Of a DNA stretch of 64,000 nt, positions 27,422 to 36,452 are shown one piece after another; the stretch's first letter is position 1, and every line of letters starts with the position of its first letter. The position numbers were made by a program, and so were the translations under genes. The DNA lies in contig NZ_JARVTG010000001.1 of the NCBI RefSeq assembly GCF_029846635.1, forward strand, positions 3,607,501 through 3,671,500, written 5' to 3'. This DNA is from Pokkaliibacter sp. MBI-7 (GTDB taxonomy: Bacteria > Pseudomonadota > Gammaproteobacteria > Pseudomonadales > Balneatricaceae). The notes under the pieces were generated by a model. It was given only the letters and a program-made list of their open reading frames with translations. It was not told where the DNA came from and ran no database searches.

Positions 27422-28369
27422 ATGGACAAGATTGACGTGATGGTGGTGTGGCCCAATCGTCCTGAGCAGATGAAGATACTGGAGCACACCTATCGGTTGC
27501 ATCGCTACGACCAGGCCAGTGCTGCGGAAAAGGACGTGATGGTGCGTGAAATCGGGGCGCGCATCCGTGCCGTGGTTACCACCCACGGCGGTGGCTTTGA
27601 ACAGTCACTGCTGGATCGTCTGCCCAATCTGGAAATTGTGACCTCCGCCAGCGTGGGTCTGGACACCCTCTGCGTCGATGGCTGTAAGGCGCGCGGTATT
27701 CCGGTGACCAATACCCCGGACGTGCTGACCGATGACGTGGCCGATATGGCCATGATGCTGTTGCTTGCCACCGTGCGGCGGTTGCTGCCCGGTGTGAACT
27801 GGATAAGCTCCGGTGACTGGCAGAGCAAGGGCATGATGCCGCTGAATACCGCCATTCGCGGTAAAAAGCTGGGGATTGTCGGTCTTGGCCGGATCGGCAA
27901 GGCCATCGCCCGGCGGGCAGAAGCCTTTGGCATGGAGGTCTGCTATTACGGCCGCAAGCCGCAGGCTGATGTGCCTTACCGTTACTTCGATGATCTGTGT
28001 GCGCTGGCGGAGGCTGTCGATATTCTTGCACCGGCCGTTCCCGGTGGTCCGGAAACCGAAGGGCTGATCAGCCGTGACGTGCTGGAAGCCATAGGTCCGC
28101 AGGGTTACTTCATCAATATCGCCCGGGGTTCGGCGGTGGATGAGTCTGCGCTGGTGGAACTGCTGCAGCAGGGCAGGCTGGCGGGAGCCGGGCTGGATGT
28201 CTTCGTCAATGAGCCGCATGTTCCGGCGGCACTGCTGAGCATGAGCAATGTCGTGCTGCAGCCCCATTGTGCCAGCGGTACGGTGGAAACCCGGGCGGCC
28301 ATGGCCCAGCTGGTGGTGGATAATCTGGCCGCCCATTTTGCTGGCAAGCCGCTACTGACACCGGTGTAA
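27422..28369 (+). CDS. D-isomer-specific 2-hydroxyacid dehydrogenase
   Basis: This 315-residue NAD(P)-dependent enzyme has the nucleotide-binding motif GIVGLGRIGKAIARR (about 150-164). The catalytic trio is Arg in NIARGSAVDE, Glu in FVNEPHVP and His in LQPHCASGT. It looks closest to hydroxypyruvate/glyoxylate reductase or 2-ketogluconate reductase types. GGAG precedes the ATG. The 27360-27376 stretch upstream contains TTGTATGACATAG on the minus strand, close to GntR-family operators. The substrate is unproven. Confidence 0.88.
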   Translation: MDKIDVMVVWPNRPEQMKILEHTYRLHRYDQASAAEKDVMVREIGARIRAVVTTHGGGFEQSLLDRLPNLEIVTSASVGLDTLCVDGCKARGIPVTNTPDVLTDDVADMAMMLLLATVRRLLPGVNWISSGDWQSKGMMPLNTAIRGKKLGIVGLGRIGKAIARRAEAFGMEVCYYGRKPQADVPYRYFDDLCALAEAVDILAPAVPGGPETEGLISRDVLEAIGPQGYFINIARGSAVDESALVELLQQGRLAGAGLDVFVNEPHVPAALLSMSNVVLQPHCASGTVETRAAMAQLVVDNLAAHFAGKPLLTPV

Positions 28370-28423
28370 CGGCTGCCTGACGGGCAGCACGCTGGACGGG
28401 CAACGCCGGGGTATGACGCGAGC

Positions 28424-28465
28424 GTTCTGCGTTCTGCGTTCTGCGTTCTGCGTTCTGCGTTGTGC
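28424..28465. repeat. heptanucleotide tandem repeat
   Basis: Five perfect copies of GTTCTGC and a sixth with one change (GTTGTGC) lie head to tail between the ends of two convergent genes. The array stops 7 nt before the stop codon of the minus-strand MFS gene. An adjacent inverted repeat GCAGGCT-GTC-AGCCTGC (28464-28480) overlaps that stop. Confidence 0.9.
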
Positions 28466-28471
28466 AGGCTG

Positions 28472-29689
28472 TCAGCCTGCGGCGGCACAGGGCTCGGCCC
28501 GGTCGCTGAGGCGGATGAAGTCTGCCGTCAGTGCCAGCAGCAGAGCGGCACCGCCAACCGCGAAAATCAGCTGATAATTCTGCTGAAAATGGCTGAACAG
28601 AAAGGAATAGCCGTAGCCGCCGATAGCCTGAAACAGTGCAAAGGCGGTAGTCGCGCGACTCCAGGCCGCACGTTGCTGGCCGTGATCATGGGGAATGAGT
28701 TCATGAATACGGCCGAGCACCAGCGGCACTATCCCCGGTGTAAAGGCGCCGAGAATAACCGTCGCAACGATCAGGCTGAGGTTGCTCTGGCTGAAGGCCA
28801 GCAGGGCTGCCGCCATCAATTGCAGCAACAGGGCAAGGCGATAGGCCGTCCTGAAGCCGATATGATCCGCTGTTTGTCCGCAGATGACCGGGCCGACAAT
28901 TGCGGCCAGACCATAGAGTACCCAGTAGCGGGCGCCGGTCATCGCGCCCTGGTGCAGGCCGCGGGCAATAAAGTCCACCAGCAGCATCATGGCCGGTACG
29001 ATGCCAAGCGCATTAGCAGCGTACTGGGCATAGAGCAGCTTCAGCGACAGCGCAGAATGTTGCCGGTGGACCGCTGACGGGCCTGCGCTGGAAGCGGGGG
29101 CTGAGGTTGTGGGCCAGCCGAACCAGCTGATGGCGGTCAGCAGCAAGGATACGCCACCCAGCCCGAGCCAGGTCTGCTGCAGACCCAGGTGCAGCAGTTC
29201 GGGAACCAGCGTGCCGGAGGCCGCGATACCGGCGCCTAGGCCGAGAAAGATCATCCCGCTGACGAAACCGCGCCGTACGGCAGGAATGTGCGGCAGGATG
29301 GTAGTCGCGACCAGAATCATGATGGCACCGCCAGCGACACCGGAAATAAAACGCCAGACGAAGAACCAGCCCACCGACAGCGGCCAGGCACAGGCAATGA
29401 AGGCGATGCTCGCTGCCACCATCAGCCAGCGCAAGGCATGATGATTACCGAGCCGCGTGGCCAGAGGCCGGCCACTTACGGCACCCACCAGATAGCCGGC
29501 AAAGTTGGCCGCCGCCAGGGTGACGACACTGGTGGCAGGAAACCAGTGCTGTTCAATCAGCGCAGGGATCAGTGGGGTATAGGCAAAGCGGGCCAGACCA
29601 ATGCCGACCAGGCTGGCACAGATGCCTGCCAGTGTGGCAAACAGGGCCTGACGGTCGAGTATGGTGGTCACGGGAGGGGAGCTAGACAT
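28472..29689 (-). CDS. YbfB/YjiJ-family MFS transporter
   Basis: This 405-residue protein has about twelve membrane helices. The opening ICASLVGIGLARFAYTPLIPALI and the motif FISGVAGGAIMILV are typical of the YbfB/YjiJ (MFS_4) group. These are putative drug or metabolite transporters with unproven substrates. Its start overlaps the end of the upstream tetR gene by 8 nt, so the two form an operon in which the repressor is made first. Confidence 0.88.
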   Translation of the reverse strand: MSSSPPVTTILDRQALFATLAGICASLVGIGLARFAYTPLIPALIEQHWFPATSVVTLAAANFAGYLVGAVSGRPLATRLGNHHALRWLMVAASIAFIACAWPLSVGWFFVWRFISGVAGGAIMILVATTILPHIPAVRRGFVSGMIFLGLGAGIAASGTLVPELLHLGLQQTWLGLGGVSLLLTAISWFGWPTTSAPASSAGPSAVHRQHSALSLKLLYAQYAANALGIVPAMMLLVDFIARGLHQGAMTGARYWVLYGLAAIVGPVICGQTADHIGFRTAYRLALLLQLMAAALLAFSQSNLSLIVATVILGAFTPGIVPLVLGRIHELIPHDHGQQRAAWSRATTAFALFQAIGGYGYSFLFSHFQQNYQLIFAVGGAALLLALTADFIRLSDRAEPCAAAG

Positions 29690-30305
29690 GTTCGGTTTCT
29701 CCTGATGGCAGGGTCAGGGCGGGCAGCCCGAGCAGGGAAAGTACCGGCTGGATACTGTCCAGCAGAAGCTCCCGGCTGGGGTTCACCCGTGCCAGTACCC
29801 GGATACCGAGTACAACGGCGAGCAATGTGGTGGCTGCCTGATGTGCAGTGAGCCTGTGCAGGGCAGGGATACCATCGCGGATACGTTCGATGGTGCGTTC
29901 AAAGAACGCCTGCATCTGTGCCAGCTCGGCGTTGATAGCCTGACGCAGATCCGGGTCATCGCTGCTGGCTTCCAGCGCTGAGTTCACCAGCAGGCAACCG
30001 CGGTGCAGCGGGTCGGCCAGCGAACGCTGGATGGTTTCGGCAAAGAAGGCGGTGATGGCCTGTTCTGCAGGCTGTTGCTGTTCCATACGCTGGATGCGCT
30101 CGCGTAACGAGCGATCCAGATAATGTTCCAGCGCCCGGCGAAACAGCGCGCGCTTATCGCCAAAGGCATTGTAGAGGCTTGGTTGAGTCAGGCCGGTAAC
30201 ACGCACCAGATCACGGGTTGACGTGGCTTCATAGCCTTTGCTCCAGAACGCATCACTCACCAGCTGCAGAATCTGATCCTCATTGAACGCGCGTGGTCTT
30301 GGCAT
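29682..30305 (-). CDS. TetR-family repressor
   Basis: This 207-residue protein has an N-terminal helix-turn-helix (LVSDAFWSKGYEATSTRDLV, then TGLTQPSLYNAFGDKRALF) and a TetR ligand domain of the type with GCLLVNSALE. Two near-palindromic sites lie directly upstream. It overlaps and precedes the MFS gene and probably represses this pair until a ligand, perhaps the exported compound, binds. Confidence 0.9.
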   Translation of the reverse strand: MPRPRAFNEDQILQLVSDAFWSKGYEATSTRDLVRVTGLTQPSLYNAFGDKRALFRRALEHYLDRSLRERIQRMEQQQPAEQAITAFFAETIQRSLADPLHRGCLLVNSALEASSDDPDLRQAINAELAQMQAFFERTIERIRDGIPALHRLTAHQAATTLLAVVLGIRVLARVNPSRELLLDSIQPVLSLLGLPALTLPSGETEHV

Positions 30306-30333
30306 GCTGTGGCTCCCAGATGGCAGATAGGTT

Positions 30334-30378
30334 TTATATCAGTCGATATGAAACAATTTATTATGTCGATCGATATAA
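30334..30378. promoter_or_regulatory. paired TetR-type operators
   Basis: Two related inverted repeats, ATATC-N4-GATAT (30336-30349) and ATGTC-N4-GATAT (30363-30376), have centres 27 bp apart and start 31 nt upstream of the tetR start codon. The arrangement fits autoregulation by the adjacent TetR protein. The remaining bases to 30490 show no clear feature. Confidence 0.6.
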
Positions 30379-30494
30379 AAAACAAGGCCCACTGTCGGGA
30401 ATGTCGTCATTCGCGTCGGCATGCCGCTAGCAAAAATGCTTTCCCGTTGCCTCCCGTCATCACTTTGTCATCATTCTGCGTCAGGCTGCACTGC

Positions 30495-30516
30495 TATATA
30501 TGAAAATTCATATATA
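30495..30516. promoter_or_regulatory. ArsR operator candidate
   Basis: A 22-bp inverted repeat with perfect 10-bp arms (TATATATGAA / TTCATATATA) around AA lies 120 nt before arsR. A second, partial copy of the same AAATTCATAT core occurs at about 30593-30602. AT-rich TTCATATATA-like arms are usual for ArsR-type metal-responsive operators. Confidence 0.6.
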
Positions 30517-30637
30517 AAATCAGTCCGAATCACTGGCCAGAGATAGGTTCAAATAACAGCAATGGCGTGCCAGTGCCGGGCTGAATATCTGGAAATTCAT
30601 ATTTATACGTAACGGCAGAACGGAACTGACCTGAGGC

Positions 30638-30985
30638 ATGACTGAACTACTCACTCCCACTCTGGTATTCAAGGCGCTGGCGGATGACACCCGGGTGCGG
30701 CTGATGCTGCTGATCACACGGGAAACGGAACTCTGCGTGTGTGAGCTGATGTGCGCGCTGGAAGAAAGCCAGCCGAAAATTTCCCGCCATCTGGCGCAGT
30801 TACGCAGTGCCGGGCTGCTGGCGGATCGCCGTCAGGGCCAGTGGGTTTACTACCGGCTGCACCCGGCCCTGCCCGACTGGGTGCATGAGATGTTGCAGTC
30901 GACGCTGGCCGCCAACCGCTTCTGGCTGAGCCCGGAAGTGCAGCGCCTGCAGGTGATGAATGACCGGCCCGCACGTTGCTGCTGA
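30638..30985 (+). CDS. arsR: ArsR-family arsenic-responsive repressor
   Basis: This 115-residue winged-helix repressor has the arsenite-binding motif ELCVCELMCAL (C33, C35, plus C39) in the recognition-helix region. The DNA-binding segment ESQPKISRHLAQLRSAGLL follows. The C-terminus ends in a Cys pair. Arsenite binding should release it from the palindromic operator upstream. It heads an arsR-gapdh-arsJ operon. Confidence 0.94.
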   Translation: MTELLTPTLVFKALADDTRVRLMLLITRETELCVCELMCALEESQPKISRHLAQLRSAGLLADRRQGQWVYYRLHPALPDWVHEMLQSTLAANRFWLSPEVQRLQVMNDRPARCC

Positions 30986-31045
30986 GTGCGCAGAGCACCC
31001 CTTTTCTGACTGTCTGGCCGGGCTGAACCGGCTATGGAGCAAATT

Positions 31046-32068
31046 ATGAGCAAGCCAATCAAAGTAGGTATCAACGGTTTTGGCCGCATCGGCCGGCTGG
31101 CGCTGCGTGCAGCCTGGGACCGTGAGCTGTTCGAGGTGGTGCAGATCAACGATCCGGCTGCCGATGCGGCTACTTTCGCCCACCTGCTGAACTTCGACTC
31201 GGTACACGGGCGCTGGTCACGGGAGGCCAGCAGCGAAGGCGAGGTGATGATCATCGAAGGCAAGCGCATTCAGGTCAGCAGCAACAAGGCCATCGCCGAT
31301 ACCGACTGGTCTGGCTGCGATGTGGTGATTGAAGCCAGCGGTAAGATGAAGACGGTGGAGGTGCTGCAGGCCTATCTGCAGCAGGGCGTCAAACGGGTAG
31401 TCGTCAGCGCACCAGTGAAGGAAGCCGGTGCACTGAATATCGTCATGGGCGTCAATGATCACCTCTATAATCCGGCTCTACACCGCATTGTCACCGCGGC
31501 GTCCTGCACCACCAACTGTCTGGCGCCGGTGGTCAAGGTGATCCACGAACAGCTGGGTATCCGTCATGGCTCCATCACCACCATTCATGATCTGACCAAT
31601 ACCCAGAGCATTCTGGATCAGCCGCACAAGGATCTGCGCCGTGCCCGTGCCTCAGGTATGAGCCTGATCCCCACCACCACCGGCTCAGCGACGGCAATTG
31701 CCGAAATCTTCCCGGAGCTGCGTGGGCGGCTGAACGGTCACGCGGTGCGGGTGCCACTGGCCAACGCCTCGCTGACCGACTGTGTGTTTGAAGTCGAGCG
31801 CGCCACCTCGGCAGAAGAGGTTAACAGCCTGCTGCAGAACGCCGCCGCCAACGAGCTGCAGGGCATTCTGGGGTTTGAAACCCGGCCGCTGGTGTCGATG
31901 GATTACCGCACCGACCCCCGTTCCTCAATCATTGATGCGCTGTCGACCATGGTGATCAACCAGACTCAGGTGAAGATCTACGCCTGGTACGACAACGAGT
32001 GGGGCTATGCCAACCGTACCGTCGAGCTGGCGGCAAAGGTCGGACGCGCTGATCAGGCAGGCGGTTGA
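31046..32068 (+). CDS. ArsJ-associated glyceraldehyde-3-phosphate dehydrogenase
   Basis: This 340-residue GAPDH paralog has the NAD-binding motif GINGFGRIGRLALR, the active-site Cys in AASCTTNCLAPV and the substrate-binding ATVRVP-like segment HAVRVPLANASLTD. Its place between arsR and arsJ marks it as the arsenate-detoxifying type. It makes 1-arseno-3-phosphoglycerate from arsenate, which ArsJ then expels (known for this gene pair). I chose the start at 31046, after GGAG. Confidence 0.93.
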   Translation: MSKPIKVGINGFGRIGRLALRAAWDRELFEVVQINDPAADAATFAHLLNFDSVHGRWSREASSEGEVMIIEGKRIQVSSNKAIADTDWSGCDVVIEASGKMKTVEVLQAYLQQGVKRVVVSAPVKEAGALNIVMGVNDHLYNPALHRIVTAASCTTNCLAPVVKVIHEQLGIRHGSITTIHDLTNTQSILDQPHKDLRRARASGMSLIPTTTGSATAIAEIFPELRGRLNGHAVRVPLANASLTDCVFEVERATSAEEVNSLLQNAAANELQGILGFETRPLVSMDYRTDPRSSIIDALSTMVINQTQVKIYAWYDNEWGYANRTVELAAKVGRADQAGG

Positions 32069-32069
32069 T

Positions 32070-33308
32070 ATGGCTGCGGCGCTGTCCCGACTGGCTCCTG
32101 AGGTACGTCAGTACCTGCTGATCACCGGTAATTACTGGGCCTTTACTCTGACCGACGGCGCCCTGCGCATGCTGGTGGTGCTGCACTTTGACAGCCTGGG
32201 TTACCGCCCACTGCAGATCGCGCTGCTGTTTCTGTTCTACGAGCTGTTCGGGGTGATCACCAATCTGGTGGGGGGCTATCTCGGCGCCCGGCTGGGGCTG
32301 AACCGCACCATGAACCTGGGCCTGCTGCTGCAGGTGGTGGCCCTGCTGATGCTGGCGGTGCCCGCCGCCAGCCTCACTGTGCCCTGGGTGATGGCGGCGC
32401 AGGCGCTGTCGGGGATTGCCAAGGATCTCAACAAGATGAGCGCCAAAAGTGCCATCAAGACGCTGATCCCGGCGGGCCAGCAGGGCCGGCTGTATCAGTG
32501 GGTAGCGTTGCTGACCGGCTCCAAGAATGCCCTCAAGGGTGTCGGCTTCTTCCTTGGTGGTGCCTTGCTGGTGCTGCTTGGCTTCAAGGGCGCGGTGCTC
32601 GCGATGGCCGCCGTGCTGGGCGTGATCTGGCTGGCCAGTCTGGTGATGCTGCGCAGTGATCTGGGCAAGGCCAAAGCCAAACCCAAATTCAGCGATATGT
32701 GGTCTAAAAGCCGTGCCATCAACGTGCTGTCAGCGGCCCGGCTGTTTCTGTTCGGGGCGCGTGATGTGTGGTTCGTGGTGGCCTTGCCGGTGTATCTCAG
32801 TCAGGTCTTTGGCTGGGATTTCTGGTCGGTCGGCGGCTTTATGGCGCTGTGGGTGATGGGCTATGGCGTGGTGCAGTCAGTGGCGCCCTGGCTGACGGGC
32901 AAGAAGCAGGGGCGGGTGCCGGATGGCCGTGCGGCCTGCCTCTGGGCTCTGCTGCTGACCGCCATTCCGGCACTGATTGCACTGGGCCTTGGTAGCGGGC
33001 AGGACGCGCACTGGGTGCTGATCGGCGGGCTACTGGTGTTCGGTGTGCTGTTTGCCATCAACTCCTCGCTGCACAGTTATCTGATCGTCTCCTATGCCAA
33101 GGAAGACGGCGTCTCGCTGGACGTGGGCTTCTATTACATGTCCAATGCCATGGGCCGGCTGCTTGGCACCCTGCTGTCGGGCTGGCTGTACCAAAGTCAG
33201 GGACTGGCCTGCTGCCTGTGGGTATCCGCGCTGTTCGTGTTGCTGGCGGCGATACTGTCGGTGGGACTGCCACGGCACAAAACAAAAGTGGGCGGGGCAG
33301 GAACATAA
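32070..33308 (+). CDS. arsJ: organoarsenical efflux permease ArsJ
   Basis: This 412-residue MFS protein has about twelve helices. The N-terminal YWAFTLTDGALRMLVVLHF and the GIAKDLNKMSAKSAIKTLIP segment are diagnostic for ArsJ. It exports 1-arseno-3-phosphoglycerate made by the preceding dehydrogenase. The start lies 1 nt after the stop of that gene, so the two are translationally coupled. A GC hairpin without a T run follows at 33336-33351. Confidence 0.94.
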   Translation: MAAALSRLAPEVRQYLLITGNYWAFTLTDGALRMLVVLHFDSLGYRPLQIALLFLFYELFGVITNLVGGYLGARLGLNRTMNLGLLLQVVALLMLAVPAASLTVPWVMAAQALSGIAKDLNKMSAKSAIKTLIPAGQQGRLYQWVALLTGSKNALKGVGFFLGGALLVLLGFKGAVLAMAAVLGVIWLASLVMLRSDLGKAKAKPKFSDMWSKSRAINVLSAARLFLFGARDVWFVVALPVYLSQVFGWDFWSVGGFMALWVMGYGVVQSVAPWLTGKKQGRVPDGRAACLWALLLTAIPALIALGLGSGQDAHWVLIGGLLVFGVLFAINSSLHSYLIVSYAKEDGVSLDVGFYYMSNAMGRLLGTLLSGWLYQSQGLACCLWVSALFVLLAAILSVGLPRHKTKVGGAGT

Positions 33309-33453
33309 CGGCGGGCGGGTAGTCTGAACGCAGACGGCCCGGTAGCGGGCCGATGCGGCTGGCACTTTCCCGGCCCCTGTCCACCATTTTGTTTTCTGGC
33401 AACGTCAGTCAGCCTGTCGCACTGGCGTGCCATTCCCAACCAAGGAGTTTTTG

Positions 33454-34239
33454 ATGAAAACCACCCCGGCCCTCTGGCAGTCCGTTATGCGGGGTTCGCT
33501 GCTGACCCCCATGCTGCTAGGCCTGAGCATGGCCGCACAGGCAGAAGAGCTGCCCGCACCGATCAAGGCGATGGAAGCCAGGGGGCTGCGTATCATGGGC
33601 AGCTTCGATGCGCCTGCCGGGCTCAAGGGGTACGCTGCGGAATACCAGAAGCAGGGGCTGGCACTGTATCTCACCGCCGATGGTCAGCATGTGCTGACCG
33701 GGCAGCTGCTGGATGCCAGCGGTAAGGACATGACCCGCGCGCCGCTGGAGCAGCTGGTGTACAAACCCATGTCGGCACAGACCTGGCAGGATCTGCAGAA
33801 CACCCGCTGGATTCAGGATGGCCGCACCGATGCACCGCGCGTGCTGTATATGTTCACCGATGCCAACTGCCCGTACTGCCACCAGTTCTGGGAAATGTCA
33901 CGGCCGTGGGTCGCCAGCGGCAAGGTACAGATTCGCCATATTCTGGTGGGTATTATCCGCGCTGACAGTAAGAACAAGGCAGCCACCCTGCTGTCTGCCC
34001 AAGACCCGGTCACAGCACTGAAGGACTATGAGGACTCGCCGTCCAGTCAGCGGGCTAAAAGTGATGCGGAAGTGCCTGCGGCCATCGGTAAGCAGCTGGA
34101 TGCCAACCTGGCCCTGATGTCATCGCTGGGGCTGAATGCCACGCCCTCCATTCTTTATCTCGATGACAACCAGATTCTGCAGGCGCAGCGCGGTGTGCCC
34201 GGTGAGCTGACCATTGACAGTGTCATGGGGCCGCAATAA
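33454..34239 (+). CDS. dsbG: periplasmic thiol:disulfide isomerase DsbG
   Basis: This 261-residue protein has a signal peptide (cleavage after MAAQA near residue 30), an N-terminal dimerisation domain and a thioredoxin-like domain. The active site is TDANCPYCHQFW (CPYC, as in DsbG), and the cis-proline loop is NATPSILYL. It reduces or isomerises sulphenylated or wrongly paired cysteines in the periplasm. I chose the start at 33454, after AAGGAG. It stands alone. Confidence 0.92.
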   Translation: MKTTPALWQSVMRGSLLTPMLLGLSMAAQAEELPAPIKAMEARGLRIMGSFDAPAGLKGYAAEYQKQGLALYLTADGQHVLTGQLLDASGKDMTRAPLEQLVYKPMSAQTWQDLQNTRWIQDGRTDAPRVLYMFTDANCPYCHQFWEMSRPWVASGKVQIRHILVGIIRADSKNKAATLLSAQDPVTALKDYEDSPSSQRAKSDAEVPAAIGKQLDANLALMSSLGLNATPSILYLDDNQILQAQRGVPGELTIDSVMGPQ

Positions 34240-34256
34240 GCGCACTGCGACCAGTG

Positions 34257-34281
34257 CCGCCGCTCACACCGCGAGCGGCGG
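34257..34281. terminator. convergent-gene hairpin
   Basis: A 9-bp perfect GC stem CCGCCGCTC / GAGCGGCGG lies between dsbG and the LysR gene and includes the LysR stop codon. No T tract follows on either strand. Confidence 0.35.
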
Positions 34282-35154
34282 GGCAAAATGCTGGCGTACC
34301 AGCGTCACAAAGCTCTGCAGCAAGGCGGACTGATCATCACGCCGACGGCTCATGATGATGGGCGACACCAGCCCTGATTCGGCAATCGGCACGTACACCA
34401 GATCATCGCGGTGCATCCGCTGCACCACCGATGGCACCAGCGTAATCCCCATCCCTGCAGTGACCAGACCGATGGCGGTCTGCAATTCGTTGGCAAACTG
34501 CGCCACCTGAATCTGGTGACCATGGCTGCGGAAGGCTTCGATCACATGGTCGGCATAGCTCGGTCGCGGACGCCCGGGGTAGAGCACAAACGGTTCGCGG
34601 GCCAGCTCCCGCAGGCTGACCTGTTCGCCGATCAGACGATGGCCCACCGGCAGCGCGGCCACCAGCGGGTCTTCGGTCAGCACCTCCTGAATCACGCTGG
34701 GGTCATCGATGATGATGCGGCCAAAACCGATATCGATACGGCCATTCTTCAGTGCCTCCACCTGCTGCAGCGTGGTGGATTCTGTCAGCCCTACATCCAG
34801 CTCGGCATCACGACGCAACGCCCGGATCAGCTCCGGCAGGGCGCCGTACAGGGTCGAGGGGGCAAAACCAATACCGAACCAGCGCCGCTGGCCAAGGCCA
34901 ATACGACGGGTGCTTTCGCTGATCTCACCGAGCTGCGACAGCAACTGGGTGGTGTGCTGGTAGAAATAGCGCCCGGCCTTGGTCAGCTTCAGCGGGCGGG
35001 AGTCCCGTTCGATCAGGCTGACGCCCAGCTCTTCCTCCAGCTGCTGAATCTGACGGCTGAGCGGCGGCTGAGCAATATGCAGACGCTCGGCGGCGCGGGT
35101 GAAATTGAGGGTTTCGGCTACGGCATGAAAGTACCGCAGGTGTCGAAGCTCCAT
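34264..35154 (-). CDS. catR: LysR-family regulator of catechol genes (CatR/CatM/BenM type)
   Basis: This 296-residue LysR protein begins MELRHLRYFHAVAETLNFTRAAERLHIAQPPLSRQIQQ as two adjoining segments of helix-turn-helix sequence typical of CatM/BenM. The effector domain contains DIGFGRIIIDDPSV and a muconate-type binding pocket region. It is divergent from catBCA, and an exact ATAC-N7-GTAT site lies in the shared promoter. It should activate catBCA in response to cis,cis-muconate. Confidence 0.9.
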   Translation of the reverse strand: MELRHLRYFHAVAETLNFTRAAERLHIAQPPLSRQIQQLEEELGVSLIERDSRPLKLTKAGRYFYQHTTQLLSQLGEISESTRRIGLGQRRWFGIGFAPSTLYGALPELIRALRRDAELDVGLTESTTLQQVEALKNGRIDIGFGRIIIDDPSVIQEVLTEDPLVAALPVGHRLIGEQVSLRELAREPFVLYPGRPRPSYADHVIEAFRSHGHQIQVAQFANELQTAIGLVTAGMGITLVPSVVQRMHRDDLVYVPIAESGLVSPIIMSRRRDDQSALLQSFVTLVRQHFAPPLAV

Positions 35155-35155
35155 G

Positions 35156-35170
35156 ATACCTCCAGGGTAT
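35156..35170. promoter_or_regulatory. CatR/BenM-type binding site
   Basis: The site ATAC-N7-GTAT (arms ATACC and GGTAT) matches the CatM/BenM consensus exactly. It starts 2 bp upstream of the regulator's start codon, so binding should repress the regulator gene while activating catB. A weaker half-site may lie near 35189-35202. Confidence 0.7.
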
Positions 35171-35255
35171 TGTAGGCAACCAAAACGATATTAGACGCCA
35201 TACGAAAGGGGAGGCAACATCGGCACATAACAACAAACAACCTTGTGGATATGCC

Positions 35256-36383
35256 ATGCACGAGTTCGCCATCACCGCGGTAGAAACCTTACTGGTTGAT
35301 CTGCCCACGATCCGCCCCCACCGCCTGTCGATGACCACCATGCAGGGACAGACGCTGGTGCTGGTACGTCTGCGCTGTGCCGATGGCCACGAAGGCTTGG
35401 GTGAAGCCACTACCATCGGTGGTCTGAGCTACGGCGCGGAAAGCCCCGAAAGTATCAAGGCCAACATCGATACCTATCTGGCGCCGCTGCTGGTCGGTCA
35501 GGATGCGCGCAACATCAATGCCGCCATGGCCCGCCTCGACAAGGCCGTGAAGAACAATACCTTTGCCAAATCCGCCATCGAAATCGCCCTGCTGGATGCT
35601 CAGGGCAAACGACTGGGCCTGCCCCTCAGCGAGCTGCTCGGTGGTCGTCTGCGTGATGCGGTACCCGTGGCCTGGACGCTGGCCAGTGGCGATACTGGCC
35701 GTGATATCGACGAAGGCGAGCGCATGCTGGCCGAGCGTCGCCACAATATCTTCAAACTGAAAATTGGCGCCAACAGCGTTGCAGCGGACATTGCCCATGT
35801 GGCTGCGATCAAGCGTGCCATGGGTGACCGGGCCAGCGTGCGGGTGGATGTCAATCAGGCCTGGGATGAATCCACCGCCATGCGCGCCATTCCGGCGCTG
35901 GCCGATGCTGGTGTCGATCTGGTCGAACAGCCCATTTCCCGTCACAACTTTGCCGGTCAGGTACGTCTGGCGATGCGCAGCCCGCTGCCGATCATGGCCG
36001 ATGAGTCCATTGAGTGCGTGGCCGATGCTTTCCAGCTGGCGCAGGCCGGTGCTGCACAGGTGTTCGCCCTGAAACTGTCAAAGAACGGTGGCGTCAGCCG
36101 CGTGCTGAAAACTGCTGCGATTGCGGAAGCCGCCGGGATTGCGCTGTATGGCGGCACCATGCTCGAAGGCGCCGTGGGCACACTGGCCGCCGCCCACGCC
36201 TTTGCCACTCTGTCGCAGCTGACCTGGGGAACTGAACTGTTCGGCCCGCTGCTGCTGACCGAGGAAATCTTCCAGCAGCCGCTGCGCTATGCCGACTTCC
36301 AGCTGCAGCTGCCAACGGCGCCGGGCCTTGGCATCACCCTGGATGAAGAGCGTCTGGCCTATTTTGCCCGTGACCTGCGCTGA
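35256..36383 (+). CDS. catB: muconate cycloisomerase
   Basis: This 375-residue enolase-superfamily enzyme converts cis,cis-muconate to muconolactone. The catalytic Lys lies in NIFKLKIGANS; the metal ligands are in RVDVNQAWDE, LVEQPISR and MADESIE; and a second Lys lies in FALKLSKNGG. It is first in a catB-catC-catA operon of the beta-ketoadipate pathway. Specificity for chlorinated muconates cannot be excluded. Confidence 0.94.
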   Translation: MHEFAITAVETLLVDLPTIRPHRLSMTTMQGQTLVLVRLRCADGHEGLGEATTIGGLSYGAESPESIKANIDTYLAPLLVGQDARNINAAMARLDKAVKNNTFAKSAIEIALLDAQGKRLGLPLSELLGGRLRDAVPVAWTLASGDTGRDIDEGERMLAERRHNIFKLKIGANSVAADIAHVAAIKRAMGDRASVRVDVNQAWDESTAMRAIPALADAGVDLVEQPISRHNFAGQVRLAMRSPLPIMADESIECVADAFQLAQAGAAQVFALKLSKNGGVSRVLKTAAIAEAAGIALYGGTMLEGAVGTLAAAHAFATLSQLTWGTELFGPLLLTEEIFQQPLRYADFQLQLPTAPGLGITLDEERLAYFARDLR

Positions 36384-36452
36384 AGGCATCGGGTCAGCCC
36401 TTTGAGTATTCGCCCTGACGGGCATCTGAATTCAACGAAGCAGGAGTCAACC

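Noticed and set aside
28424..28465. CRISPR-like array
   Set aside because: The units are contiguous 7-mers with no spacers.
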